From: Datisca glomerata
Lineage: Eukaryota > Streptophyta > Magnoliopsida > Cucurbitales > Datiscaceae
Direction: 5' to 3'
Length of the DNA: 64,000 nucleotides
Assembly (NCBI GenBank): GCA_003255025.1
Contig: QANY01008042.1
Location: forward strand, 124,001 to 188,000
Below, one piece after another: positions 1 to 11,400 of this stretch (positions are counted from its first letter, which is position 1; every line of letters starts with the position of its first letter). The translations under genes and the position numbers were made by a program. Under the pieces are notes generated by a model that saw nothing but the letters and a program-made list of their open reading frames with translations, did no database searches and was not told where the DNA came from.

Positions 1-529
1 TTATTTTGTAAAAATCAACTCTTACACTAATTTCTGTTCATCCTGATCTCTGATCCACCTTTCACTCAAAATGTCTTTCTAAAGTTACATGTTTACCTTT
101 CACCTCATTTCTCCTTCTTCATTTTTCATTTTTTTTAACTTTTTCGTTTTCAAATGTGCTCAAGCTCTCTCTCTCTCTCTGTAAAATGAGTTTTTGCTCG
201 AAAAAAATGCATGAACCGAAGAAGACGACCTCTGCGTTCTTACCAAAGAAGATGAAGAAGATGACCGAATCTCTACAACCGAAGAAGACGACCTAAGAAT
301 ACAAACCAAATCTGACCCAGATCTGAAAATGGGTTTTGCTAATTTTTACATATATGAACTAGATCTAGCCACAAACCAGATCTGAAATGGGTTTTTGCTT
401 ATTTTTACAGATCTGAACCAGATCTAGCCACAAACCAATTTCAATATGGCTACACGAACCAATTCCAAGCCTGAAGATAAGGGAAATTGTTTCAATTTAT
501 GTATAATTTACTTCAGATTTTTCAGTAGT

Positions 530-925
530 GTTAGAAGGTAACCGAATGCTGGAATCGTGTAGCCATCGTGTAGTATACACGATGGGTACACTGACATCGT
601 AGCCATTGTGTTGACTACCTGATGGGTGTATTGGCATCGTATAGCCATCGTGTAGACTACACGATGGGTACACCGGCAACGCGTAGACTACATGATAGGT
701 ACATCGGCATCGCGTAGCCATCGTGTAGTCTATACGATGGGTACTCGACATCGTGTAGCCATTGTGTAGACTACACGATGGGGACACCGGCATCTTGTAG
801 CCATCGTGTAGACTACATAATGGGTATATCAGCATCTTGTAGCCTTCGTATATACTACACGAGGGGTACACCATCATCGTGTAGCCTACACGCTGGGTAC
901 ACCAGTATCGTGTAGCCCGTGTACC
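530..925. repeat. Palindromic minisatellite, CCATCGTGTAG type
   Basis: About nine degenerate units of roughly 40-45 bp. The best units contain an 11-bp arm CCATCGTGTAG, a single central base and the exact reverse complement, forming a 23-bp palindrome, joined by a spacer like GTACACCGGCATCGTGTAG. A smaller block of the same units lies at 1205-1312. Each unit could form a hairpin in DNA or RNA. Confidence 0.8.
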
Positions 926-935
926 CAAATTTGCG

Positions 936-1113
936 ATCAAAATAACTTTCAGGTCTCCAAAAGTGCTTAAAATAATGTTTTTTGGGCCTGAAACTTGGGT
1001 GCTACAAGTAAACTCGATCACACGTGTAGATCTCTGAATAATATTTGATTTGATATCTTGCGGTCACGTGTTTCAATCCGAGTTAAAAGTTACGCCCTCC
1101 GAATTTGTCGGAC
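936..1113 (+). repeat. Conserved non-coding core, copy 1
   Basis: This block aligns with 19090-19244 over its length, with a gap of about 11 bases. Shared stretches include GTCTC, GTGCTTAAAATAATGTTTTTT-like sequence, GTAGATCTC, TTTGATTTGATAT, CACGTG and AAAAGTTA(C/T)GCCCTCC. It lies directly beside the minisatellite in both elements and holds no long frame. Confidence 0.8.
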
Positions 1114-1709
1114 TGAAAACGTTAAATTTTTTAATGAATTTTTCAAATACTTGAGACTATATTTTATTATTCAATTTTAAAAGTATTCTTGACAGAAGAT
1201 GTTTGTGTAGCCATCATGTAGTCTACACGATGGGGGTACACTGACGTCGTGTACCCATCATGTCTACATGATGGATATACGACGTCAGCGCACCCCATTG
1301 TGTAGTACAAAATTAACAAAACTCATTCTCTCTCTAGATTTCTCTCTCAAATCTCGACAAAAGCCCATCAAATTTCTTCTTCTTCTTAGTCCAAAATTCA
1401 AGCTTTTCAGGAAAAAAAATTCAAACAACGTTCTATAAAAAAAAGAAAATAAATAAATATTCTCAGAAAATTTATGAACATAAAAAATTCATGAAAATTC
1501 AAGTTTTTCAAAAATTAAGAAGAAAACCAAACTTATACATATTCCAGAAAGAAGAAAGAAGAAAACGAAGAAAAAAATAAAGAATAAATCATATAACTTC
1601 ATAAAAATATTTTAAGTGAAATGTGAGCTAGAGGCCAGGGTCAATGAAAATTAGTTTAAGGATTGATTTTTACAAAATGATTAGTGGGGTATAGTTTAGC
1701 CAAAATCCC

Positions 1710-2319
1710 TAACCCGAGAACCATCAAAACCAGAAGCTGAAGCTCACGGGTTTTAGGGTTTTCAAAATGGAGATGATAATTGGGGTGTTTTGGTAATTTC
1801 TTAACAGTAGAACACTAATTTAGGGACGTGAATGTTCTTACCTGCAAATTTTGATCTTAAAAATGTGTGAAAAATCTTACGAGATGGGAGTGATATTTTT
1901 AAATTTAGGGTGAAAATTTTTAAAAGATATGAGTGAGATATGTGAGTGATATTTTTAAATTTAGAGAGATTAAATATTATTTAAATAAACACCAAAAGTA
2001 AAAAAATTTCTAATATTTTTTATTAATTGATTTGGCACATCGAAAACGCTTATGCCCTCGTCCCTGATGCCGTGGAATATAATATATATCAAAAGGTTTA
2101 CATACATATATTAATCGAACAATTGCAAGAACCGAACCTCATTAAGTCAATGAATCGCATCATGAGAATGTTGAACGCGAACAAATATATAAAGGGTTTG
2201 GGTAAAGAATATAGTTAAGTTACATTTGTAAAAATAAGATAGCAGAATATTACATTAACTAAGCTAATTAATCAAGCATTGAGATTAAGAGTTTGTATGC
2301 TGAGCCTTAGATGATTTAA
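1710..2319. other. Intergenic, no gene recognised
   Basis: This stretch lies between the right end of the inverted-repeat element and the JAZ stop codon on the minus strand. The first nine bases, TAACCCGAG, are the predicted target-site duplication of that element. The 63-codon plus-strand frame at 2027-2218 matches nothing I recognise and overlies what should be the 3' UTR and downstream region of the JAZ gene. Confidence 0.5.
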
Positions 2320-4821
2320 CTATAAGTTAAGATCAAATTGTTTTGTAGAGTGAGGTTCCTGACGCTGCACTCTTTCCCAACTGCTTTCCCCTGATCTAGT
2401 TGAAAATGTTACTTCTTGGTATTGTTGATTCACTTGGTATGGTGCTCTTGCTGCTACCCTGCAAACCCAATTCACAATTTTCATTTAATACAAGACTAAT
2501 CAAATAATAATAAAAAACAGGCGAAAATAAAAAGTTGACCTTTTTTTATAATCTCAGACTCATGACTCTTGAATGAATTCGAATGAACCGAGTTGATAAT
2601 TATCCAATTCAAGAACCAATCCAATTCAAGAACTGATGTATGATCAAAAAAATTATTAAGATTATCTCACATCAGTTATGAGAAAGACGGGTAGTCATCA
2701 ATTTATAAGTGTAAGAAAATATTTCAAATAATTATAGACCGACTAAGTAATTGATTAAATCTAAATGACCGGTCAAAAAAATTTAAATGACCGGTCAAAA
2801 AAAATTTAAATGATTGTGATGTGTCGATCATTTATAAGTTAATAATTTAAAATATTTTAATAAGTATGAAATTATTAATCTATAAATAATTGACACATCA
2901 CTTGATCACTCAAAATTTGATCAATTAATTAATCGATGTAAAATTACTTAAATCTCTCATCTAAAATTAGCTTGAGTTAAGAAATCAACAACGCCCAACA
3001 GATTGGCAATTTTTTCTTCTTTTTCTCCTCTTTCATAATATTTCTATCTACCAATATTTTATTATGGGTAATGAATTCAGGTAAAACAAGTTCGAGTGTG
3101 TAATGAAACCGAGTAAAACGAATCGATAATTATCTGATTCAGGACCTGATGTGTTGGATTATCCACATCAGTTATGAAAGAGATTTGTAATTGTTAGATT
3201 ATAAAGTATAAGGGAAAATCTTCTAAACAATTTGAGACTGATCAAATAGTTGATCAAGTTAAGTGATAAGTAATGTGTCAATCATTTACAAATTGTTATT
3301 GTAAAATATTTTAATGAGTGAGCAATTATTAACCTATGTATAATTAACACATCATATAATCACTTAAAACTTGTTCAATTACTTAATCGATATAGAATTA
3401 TTTAAATCTCTCCCCTCAAATTAAGTTGACACGGTTGGTTAAACAACAACACTCATACTCTAGAAGTTATGAATTTAGGTCATATTTCTCAAATTTAGAT
3501 TTGTAAGTAAGGTAATTTTGATAAAAAGAAAAGATAAAACTTCCCTTCAATAAAATAAAAAGAAAATCGAGCTAATATACGTGGGCGGCTAAAAAACAAA
3601 TCAACGATCCGGACTAAACAAGATCTAGAGAGTCTCCTCTTCCATTCCAAGACACAAAGCTATAATAATTGGTAGGAACATAAGATAATTAAAAAACACA
3701 TACTAATTGTAAAAGATTTATGTACCTATCTCTTCTCTTAGCAAAGAATCCCTTGAGTGAAACTCTCCTTGTAATAGGCAAGTCTGCAAAACAAACCAAA
3801 ACAAAGCAAAGCCATATATAAACAAACCTCTTCATACAAACACATAGAAATTAACTCCTCGTGGGAAAAAAAAATAAAAAAATCTAAATATAATTAATTA
3901 CCAGAAGCCTTGGCTAGAGGTTGCTGAGGAATGATTTCTTGGGCAGGTAGTTTATTTCCAATTTGGTTTCCCAGTTTTGTTTGATCAGCAAAAGCAGCAT
4001 CAGAAACAATTTGTTCAGTTCTATCACTAACATTAGCAGAGCTAACTCCCTTGCTAGCCAAAGCCATTATCTCTTTGGCCTTTTCAGATGGAAAATCATT
4101 GAATACAACCACTTGTCCTCCATAGAATATTGTCATTTGACCTTTCTCTACTTTCTCTGCCATAGCTGCCGCTGCCGCTGCCGCTGCTTCTTTCCTGAAC
4201 CCCAAAACAAAAGCAATATCTAAATACAGTAAGAAATTAAATATTGAAATTCGTTGAAAACAACTTTCCCAGATGTGACCCCATAAGCGTATATGTATTA
4301 GATTCATAAAAGATGAAATTTTTAGGAGAAAAAGTACCAAATAGGGGCAAGGGAAATAAAAGCCATACGATCTATTATACCTGAAATCAACCTTGTTGGT
4401 GACGTTATCAGTGGAAGCAGACTGCGTAGGAAACTCCATGGATTGTCCTGTTTGCTTTGAAAACTCAGCTTTATTTTCCATTTTTGTTAACAAGTTCATC
4501 GTCGTCGTCATTTGTTCCTTTGATTTCTGCTTATCTTCAACCAAAAAGAATAAAACTTTATATAAATATATAAAACGAAAATATCTTGATTTTTCTGAAA
4601 ATAATAATTAAAAACCCCGCACAGTAATTAAGATTAGTACCTTTGGGTTCAATAATTGAAGGGATCGAAAGGTTAACATCTCCAAGGCTTCTTTTCTCCT
4701 TCAAGTACTGACTCAAGAGATTACAAGTCTGAGCAAAATTAGATTTCTGATCAGCTGCCTTACCATGCCTCCGACCTGAAAGAAGCCTCTCAATCCCACC
4801 GTTTTCTGACGGCATCGACAT
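2320..4821 (-). CDS. JAZ: JAZ (TIFY-family) jasmonate signalling repressor, five exons, 274 aa
   Basis: Exons in transcript order: 4821-4641, 4534-4381, 4194-3902, 3783-3726 and 2458-2320. All introns are GT-AG and the phases join exactly into 274 codons plus TAG. Residues 35-43 (LLSQYLKEK) match the conserved N-terminal region of JAZ1/2-type proteins. An alanine run (115-122) precedes TIFYGG at 133-138, the ZIM domain that binds NINJA and other JAZ proteins. The Jas motif spans 211-229 (LPITRRVSLKGFFAKRRDR), followed by VAARAPYQ; in this family Jas binds COI1 in the presence of JA-Ile and binds MYC factors. The protein ends FDLNL, an EAR-like ending. The protein acts in the nucleus as a repressor degraded on hormone perception. 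The start is the first ATG in frame, because the upstream in-frame codon at 4836 is TTG. Intron 4 is 1267 bp and carries repeats. The exact orthologue number is unknown. Confidence 0.93.
2575..3450. repeat. Two direct copies of a ~380-420 bp AT-rich repeat in JAZ intron 4
   Basis: Copy 1 (about 2575-2991) and copy 2 (about 3073-3450) share in order GATAATTATC, (C)CACATCAGTTATGA, TAAAATATTTTAAT, a TTATTAACCTAT-like stretch and AAATCTCTC. Both lie inside the last JAZ intron, between the Jas exon and the final exon, and account for most of its unusual length. Confidence 0.7.
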
Positions 4822-5451
4822 GTTTGTTTCTAGCAAAAATTGAATCAGATTTTTTTTTTTGGGTTAGTCTTTTGGGTATAAAAGAACAGGAAGAATATAT
4901 GGGTGAAGAGACAGGTTCTCTACATTTTCCTTGAACCTGATTAGTCATCAGTCCTTTTAAGGGGTCCTTGTGTCTTTAGTCTTTACCTTTGAATTTCTCT
5001 TTTTTTTTTAATGATAAATAAAAATATAAAGAATTGAGAATAAAGCACGTGTTTTATTCATTAGAAAAATCAGAGTGAAAAAGACAAAGAAAAGAAAAAC
5101 TAATAATGAAGTCAAGATGGGTGGGAGACAGAGACAGATATCAAGTGCGAGAAAGCCTTCAATGGTTCAATCCCCGTATTGATTTTCCCTATCTTCTTCA
5201 ATTTTGCCTTGAAGTTATAGGGATATTGTTTTTAAATTTTTCGCATAGAACATTATTATTTAATAAATTAATTGATTAGTCAATAATAATTATTAAAAAT
5301 AAAATAATTATAATTATGCATAATTGCATAAGATAATATTTTTTTTCCAAATCCTCTAGGACCCACCGGAAGTATAATGTCTTTCGATTAAGCTATTTCG
5401 CCAAAATATGCATATGAAATCGATTGTTTTTTTTATGTATGTGATCCGAGC
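4822..5451 (-). promoter_or_regulatory. JAZ upstream region with a G-box at 5046-5051
   Basis: The region upstream of the JAZ start codon contains TATA-like sequences around 4877-4900 on the minus strand and one perfect CACGTG palindrome at 5046-5051, about 225 bp before the ATG. G-boxes are the binding sites of MYC2-type factors, which JAZ proteins repress, so feedback control is plausible. The rest, up to the hAT-like element at 5452, is AT-rich with no gene. Confidence 0.5.
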
Positions 5452-7175
5452 TAGGGGTGAAAATTTGTACGGACCAAATAAAAAATGACCGATCTCGAAT
5501 TAGGGGTGTTCACGGTTAGGTCGGTTATTTGGGTAAAAATTGAACCTAATCAAAACTCATGGTTCGGTCCTATACTGAACCGAACCGAACTGTGACTTAA
5601 GGTTCGGTTCGGTTCAGTTCTACGGTTAGGAGGAGGCAGAACCTGTACTGTACAGATTTAACTTAGTAGTAGGAGAAAGAAACAAGCAACAGGTTCAGTG
5701 AATTTCATAAAACCTTACATAGATTCTCAAATTTCACATAGAATTGCAAATTTCAAATAGAATTTTAGTACAAATTTCATATCACGTTGCAAATTTCATA
5801 CATAATTTTAGTACATGTACCAAACAGATCGTTGAATTAGCATAGAAATCCAAACTTCTCGTTCTCTTCCTTCCCTCCCGATGACCTAAATATTTCAAAC
5901 AGAATCATATTCATTAAACCTTAAACAAATTCAACTCTAACCTCAAATTTCAGACAAAAACCAGATCTAAGATAGGGATTCGAAACTTACCTTTATCTCA
6001 AATTTCAGACAGAAAACCCTAACCCCAAGTTAGAGACGCGAAGGGGAAATGAGAGGCAGGGACTTAGAACTCATAAGCAAATAATGAACTCAGAAGTGAT
6101 TCGACGATTTAGAGACGAATGAGAGAGACAAACTCACGATTTATGAGAAGGGAAAAGACGAAGGAGAAGACGAACCCAGATCTCAGATCTCAGATTTCAG
6201 ATTCAGGAGAAGGGAGGCGAGCCTGAAAGAAGGAGATGTTGCGTGAAGGCAAATCTGAAGAATGAGATTCTCTCTTCTCGAGAGAAAGGAAGAGACTTCT
6301 CGAGCAAATCTGAGGGTCTAAATTCATTCTGGAGCATATCTGAGGGTTTGAAACCATCATCGAGCTCAAGTGCTTCACCATCTCGACTCGAGTAGATTTG
6401 AGGGTCTGAAGCCATTCTGGAGCAGATCTGAAGGTGTGAAACCATCATCAAGCTCAAGTGCTTCACCATCTCGACTCGAGTAGATCTGAGAGGGAAGGAG
6501 AGTGTAGAAGAGAGAGGGGGAAGGAGAGATTATAAAGTTTGAATAGAGATGGAGGGAGGCTACTATGAGTCTGTGAGTCTGAGACTCTGTGAGAGAGCAG
6601 GAAGGGACGAGTGAAAGAGGGGGGCCTTCGATTTGAGAGAAATGTGAGAGAGGGTAGGGTTAATAGTAAAGTGTATATATATGATTTTACATGATTTTTT
6701 AAACCGAACCAAACTTACGGTTTGGCAGAATGCCAAACCGAACCAAGATTACTTATATAACTGACTGAACCGACAATTTTTGGTTCGTTTCGGTCAGTTC
6801 GGTATCAATTTTTACACCCCTAGTTCGGACGTTCTTATATATATTCGGTTTGAAAATTTTAAAGAACCAAAATTTTAGTTCGATTCGAAATTTCGGTGGT
6901 TTTCGAACCAAACTGAAACTTTATGTCTATTTTTTTATTTTTATATATAATTTCATATCAAACCGAACCATAACAATATTTGATTTAATATTATGTTTTT
7001 CAATAATATCATTTGAATATATTTTTTAAAAATTATTTTTTATTAATAACGCTGAACCGAATAACCAAAACCATAATTTTTTATTTGATTCAATTTTTTT
7101 TAAAATAATCGGTTTAGTTTGATTCGCTTTTTATCAAAAAGATTGACTGAACCAAATTAAACCACGAACACTCTA
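5452..7175. mobile_element. hAT-like non-autonomous element, outer copy
   Basis: The left end is TAGGGGTG at 5452. The right end reads CACTCTA at 7169-7175, a decayed CACCCCTA. Terminal regions carry the GGTTCGGTTCGGT / AACCGAACC sequence typical of this family in the window. It was split by the inner element at 5501-6822. No matching 8-bp target duplication remains (ATCCGAGC left, AACTAAAC right), so the outer boundary is less certain than for the other copies. Confidence 0.5.
5501..6822. mobile_element. hAT-like non-autonomous element nested in the outer copy
   Basis: Termini are TAGGGGTGTTCA at 5501 and ACACCCCTA ending at 6822, with inverted GGTTCGGTTC / GAACCGAACC subterminal sequence. 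The interior (about 5860-6660) is less AT-rich and unrelated to other copies. It includes an 88-bp tandem duplication around 6262-6484 (GAAACCATCAT at 6350 and again at 6438). Flanking octamers (TCTCGAAT / GTTCGGAC) match at only 4 of 8 positions. The minus-strand frames at 6190-6469 come from the tandem repeat and are not genes. Confidence 0.6.
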
Positions 7176-8670
7176 AACTAAACTCACGTCTTCCTTAATT
7201 TTGTGCAAAGCGTGTACTGCATCTGGTTTATTTTTTACATGTTGTAGCAAGTAATTGTTTATGGTTTAATATTACTAGAAAGACCTCTTTCAAGAAAACA
7301 TCTGGTAAAACACATTTGTTCCCCCCCCTGATTAGCATAATGACTTTTGACCGCATTCATAATTTTTTATGACGGTACATGTTCAAATAATCAAAACATA
7401 AAACTTCTTCTTAAATTAATAAATATTTTTTTGATAAATAATAAATTATTCATTTATCGATAAATAAGTAAACTTTTTAAAATAAATGTATATATATGAA
7501 CAATATTATTTGATCTAATTTATAATACATCATAAGTTTACGTGACGAAAATAATATTTTTCATATATTCAAGTCCTAATAGTATAATTTTATAGATGTT
7601 TTTTGTAAATGACCACTAATTTTTTACCACAATCATTTTTTATTTTTTTTATAACTCATACATAATCATTCATAATAAAAATGCATGTACGACTAATTAA
7701 ACTTTTTAAAACATAAAAACTCTTCTTAACTTAATAAATATTCATTTATTGATAAATTAATAAATTATTCATTTATCAAAAATAAAACTTCTATAAAATA
7801 AATTATTTCTTAGTCTCAATAGTAATATTTTTATAGAAGTTTTACTGTGCATAGAATAGTACATTATTATTAAAGATTGATTAATTATTAATTAATGAAT
7901 TAAAATAAAAAATAATTGTATTTTTAAATTATAAAAAAGAATTAATTATAACTATAGATGAGTTGCTAATTACTAGTATGCATAAATTTAAGTTTTCAAA
8001 AAAAAAGTGGATAGATAATTTTGTTTCAAATTTTTTTTCTCACGATCGTGTCTTTTATACCGTAGATTATAGATGTCAATGAGGTACATATATCGGTAGC
8101 TTCCTTGATCTTTGCACCCACTGTTAATGTGAAAGAAAATGCTAATTTAGACTTTGAGCTATTTTATAGTAAAATGACCACATAGATATAAATTAAAAGT
8201 TTATGGGTAAAGTATTTGGTTTTAAAGTAGGTCGAATATTTAAATTCCTCAGGCAAAGTTTAGAGACTTCAGGTGTAAGTTTTCAAGAAATATATGTGTC
8301 TTTGCCTTGTACTAATATTCTTAGACTCGGTATTTGTTTGAGGCCCATAATGCAACAGTATACGTGTCTGGCAATGGCGGTTTGAGAATTTGTACATCAC
8401 AAACAAAAGAATCCAAAGAACGGGGGTGATCATAGATGGTTGCGTCGCCTAAAAGTCTCTGATGTGTAAATCATAAGTGTTCAGATATTTGTACAAAGGT
8501 TCTTTAAGTCTTTTGTTAGCTTATCTCGTCTTTGGGTAGAAGGGGATATTTATACCCGAAGTCTTACTTTTTTTTGTCAATAACCCGAGGTCTTACCTGA
8601 TAGACGTGTTGGGGAAGCTTGGTGATATGATGCATTACTCTTATGGACGGGTAGGGAGGCAACATTTAAT
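7176..8670. other. AT-rich intergenic region with a direct repeat
   Basis: No gene recognised. Two diverged direct copies of about 100 bp (about 7394-7490 and 7697-7803) share AAAACATAAAAACT, TTAATAAATATT and ATTATTCATTTATC stretches. The 60-codon frame at 8203-8385 has no recognisable similarity. Confidence 0.5.
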
Positions 8671-8673
8671 GCA

Positions 8674-8704
<31 letters not shown>

Positions 8705-8705
8705 T
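8674..8705. repeat. Compound (TG)n(TA)n microsatellite
   Basis: About nine TG units followed by about seven TA units, immediately left of the LTR-like element at 8721. Confidence 0.9.
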
Positions 8706-9079
8706 TAATTCAATAAGAAGTGAGAAGATCTCCATCGTAGGAAAATGGAAAGGGGGAGATCAGAATCGCAGGAAGAGATCGGGCAATCATAATTAATTCA
8801 ACAATTATAAGTCAATATAGTCAACTTAGTAGTTGAGAAAAACAAGTAAGGTATGGGGGCCACCTTTGGGAAACATGTCAGAAGCGTGAGGATAATCTTA
8901 TGAACATGATATAAGGAGAGTGTGGTCAACGGAAATGGAATTGTCTTAACGACGGGAATGAAATTGTCTTGACAACAGGAATGAGATTATATTGACAAGA
9001 GAACATATCTGCCTTGATGATGGGAAATGAATGGAAACTGAAACAAAAAAGTTGGAAGAGAAATTACGTGGTGAATCTC

Positions 9080-9900
9080 ATAATTGCAAATATATGAAAG
9101 TCTGCTTCATTGAGATTTTTACAGAATTCAATTTAGAGTTCTGGACAAAAGTTATGGTAGTTTTCGTACAGAAAAGTAAACTTATTCATGACTTTCAAAT
9201 TTAATAATGAACTGTAAATAGTCTTACATAGTAACTAATATACCATTAGAAATATATGAATGTCTATTCTTGAAGAATTTTGTAGAACTCAATTTGGAGT
9301 TCTCGAGCAAAAGTAATGACAATTTTCATTAAGGTTATTCAGGAAAGCATATTATGTGAAATGGTAAAATTTGTTAATTAAACTATACCTACTGGGAGTC
9401 AATTATATTGCAAATCCTATATCTTCATAAAGATACGGAAGTCGACTTATTGAAAAATTTTACGGAATTTAATTTAGAGCTCTCGATCAAAAGTTATGGT
9501 AATTTTAATACATAATGTTTAGAAAAGTAAGGTTATTCACGTCTTTCATATTGAATCTTTAAACTGTATCGATTTGTATAGTATTATGTGACAATTATAC
9601 ATTATTAGATATATATGTAATTCTTAAAGAATCTTTAAACTCAATTTGGAGTTCCCAATCAAAAGTTATAGTCATGTTTATGAAAGCTGTTCAGGAACGG
9701 ATATTATGTTGAACGGTAAATTTCAGAAATTATACTGCATCAATTGGAAGCAAATTACATGGTAATTCATATATCTATCCAAGACAAAGAAGTCAGCCTC
9801 CTAAATAATTTTATGGAACAAAATTATGAGCTTTCAACAGAAAGTTATAACATGATACGTGAAGACTGCTTAAAAGCAAAGTTGATCCGAACTTACGAGA
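9080..9900. repeat. Tandem array, ~180-bp units
   Basis: About five diverged units. Each carries a version of TTGAAGAATTTT, then AACTCAATTTGGAGTTCTC, then CAAAAGTTATGG, followed by an AT-rich arm, at spacing near 180 bp. The 74-codon frame at 9744-9968 is a read-through of the last unit. Confidence 0.7.
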
Positions 9901-9961
9901 CAAATTTCCAGTGTCAACTCTCTATCTTGTACAGCGAAGCAAACAAAATATGCCCAGAAAT

Positions 9962-11400
9962 CTTGTGACCTAAGCTTTTGAGAGCGAGAAAACCCTCTCT
10001 CGAAAATGTAGAAATTAAACGTCGATGGCCTTGTGGCCTAAGCCATTGAGAGTGCGAAAAATCTCCTCTCTAAAATGTGAAAATTAAAGGTCGGTGGCCT
10101 TATGGCATAAGCCGTTGGGAGCGGGAAAAATCTTCTCCCATAAATGTGAAAATCAAGGGCCGCTTTCTTGTGGACTTAGCCCTTGGAAGCAGGATAAATC
10201 TTCTCCCATAAATGTGGAAATCAAAACAAGCGAAAGCTTAAGTATATGAAAGTGGACAACTCATAACCCATGTTCTCATAAGGAAACGGAGTCATAATTT
10301 TTTTATTTGAACCTAAGTTCTTGGGAACGGGCAGTTCGTAAGTCATTCTCTCAGAATGAAGACGGAGAATGATTCTTTATTTGAATATAAATCCTTGGGG
10401 GCAGACAGTTCGTAAGTCATTATGTCAGAATGAAAAGCGAGTCCATTATTCTTTATTTGAGCCTAAGTCCTTGCGAGCGGGCAATTCATAAGTCATTCTC
10501 ATAATGAACGCGTGGCCATGGTTTTTTATTTGAATCTAAGTTCATAGGAGCAGACATATCATAAGTCCTTCTCTCTAAAGGAAATTAAATTCTTATCCTC
10601 AGGAACGAATTTCACAATCGAGAAGATATTTGTTCTCCAACAAATATTGAAGTCACAAGAACAGATTCTGTTACAAAGGAAAATTGAAGGCTTGGAGTTG
10701 ATACAAGAACGAGTTTTGATCCCTAAAATTTTGCTAAGTCATTGAAGAAATAATGAAGTACAACAAAAAGGAAGTTCAATAGAAAAAAATTGCACAAACA
10801 GAGTGATTCTTATTGATCGAAGCAGAAGAACAAAGGGAAAATACGAAACGAGAGAAGGAAAAAGAATATAAGGAAATTAGAGAAACTCTCCAATGAGCCC
10901 GTAATAAAGGAAATTGTAAAAATTCTACCAATGAATGTGGGGCTTCAGAATCAAACCCTTGTGATGAAATTATGAAACTGTACATTCATTTCTTACTCAT
11001 TTCAATAAATTATTATGTTATTGTTCTTGTACAATATTTTTGTCACAGATCTTAACGTACGAGAAAAAGAAAAAAAATGAGGAAGCTAAAGAAACTTTAC
11101 CAATGAGCCCGCATCAAAGGAAACATAAGAAACTCTACCAATGAGCCCGTAGCAAAGGAAACGGGTGAAACCGTATCAATAAGTCCGTAGCAAAGGAAAC
11201 AGGAGAAACTATATCAATGAGCTCGTAACAAGGAAAATGAGAGAAGCTCTATCAATGAGTCTGTAACAAAGAAAACAAGAGAAACTTTATCAATGAGCTC
11301 GTCGCAAAGGAAACATGCGAAACTCTACCAATGAATGTGAGGCATCAAACTCAAACTCATGCGATAGAATGGTACACTCATTCATTACTCATTTCAGTGA
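9962..11400. repeat. Three further short-period tandem arrays
   Basis: First, about 9962-10230: roughly 65-bp units with GGCCTTGTGGCCTAAGCC and AAATGTG(A/G)AAAT. Second, about 10250-10600: roughly 90-bp units with TTTATTTGAACCTAAGT and CAGTTCGTAAGTCATTCTC. Third, about 11085-11340 (and again near 11490-11540): roughly 40-bp units with CTACCAATGAGCCCGTAGCA and AAGGAAAC. The minus-strand frames at 10776-10985 and 11416-11652 lie in these repeats and are not credible genes. Confidence 0.7.

Larger units (their letters stand above)
1..1709. mobile_element. Mutator-like inverted-repeat element filled with palindromic minisatellite (left tip outside window)
   Basis: The first roughly 90 bases are the inverted repeat of about 1590-1680: both read ATTTTGTAAAAATCAA, then a diverged match continues through TTTCACT and AAAATG. 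On the right the repeat runs outward to a terminus that reads, inward on the minus strand, GGGATTTTGGCTAAACTATA. This is the style of plant Mutator-like (MULE) ends. The matching left tip, about 30 bases, would lie just before base 1. Inside are a palindromic minisatellite (about 530-925 and 1205-1312), a core shared with the element at 18000-22387, and CT-rich low complexity around 163-180. The 174-codon minus-strand frame at 497-1021 is only the minisatellite read through. There is no transposase, so the element is non-autonomous. Confidence 0.65.

Noticed and set aside
497..1021. 174-codon minus-strand frame with repeated PSCSLHDGYTM units
   Set aside because: It is the palindromic minisatellite read in one frame; the unit length happens to be near a multiple of three and the sequence is explained by the DNA repeat.
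2027..2218. 63-codon plus-strand frame near the JAZ 3' end
   Set aside because: No recognisable motif, no good start context, and it lies in the probable 3' flank of the JAZ gene on the other strand.
3894..4544. Continuous 216-codon minus-strand frame taken as one protein
   Set aside because: The middle reads through intron 2; TIFY and upstream exon join by clean GT-AG sites at 4381/4194, and the frame stops inside intron 3 without the Jas motif.
3963..4611. Plus-strand frames 3963-4223 and 4393-4611
   Set aside because: Shadows of JAZ exons 2 and 3 on the opposite strand.
9744..9968. 74-codon frame
   Set aside because: Lies in the last unit of a 180-bp tandem array with no conserved protein pattern.
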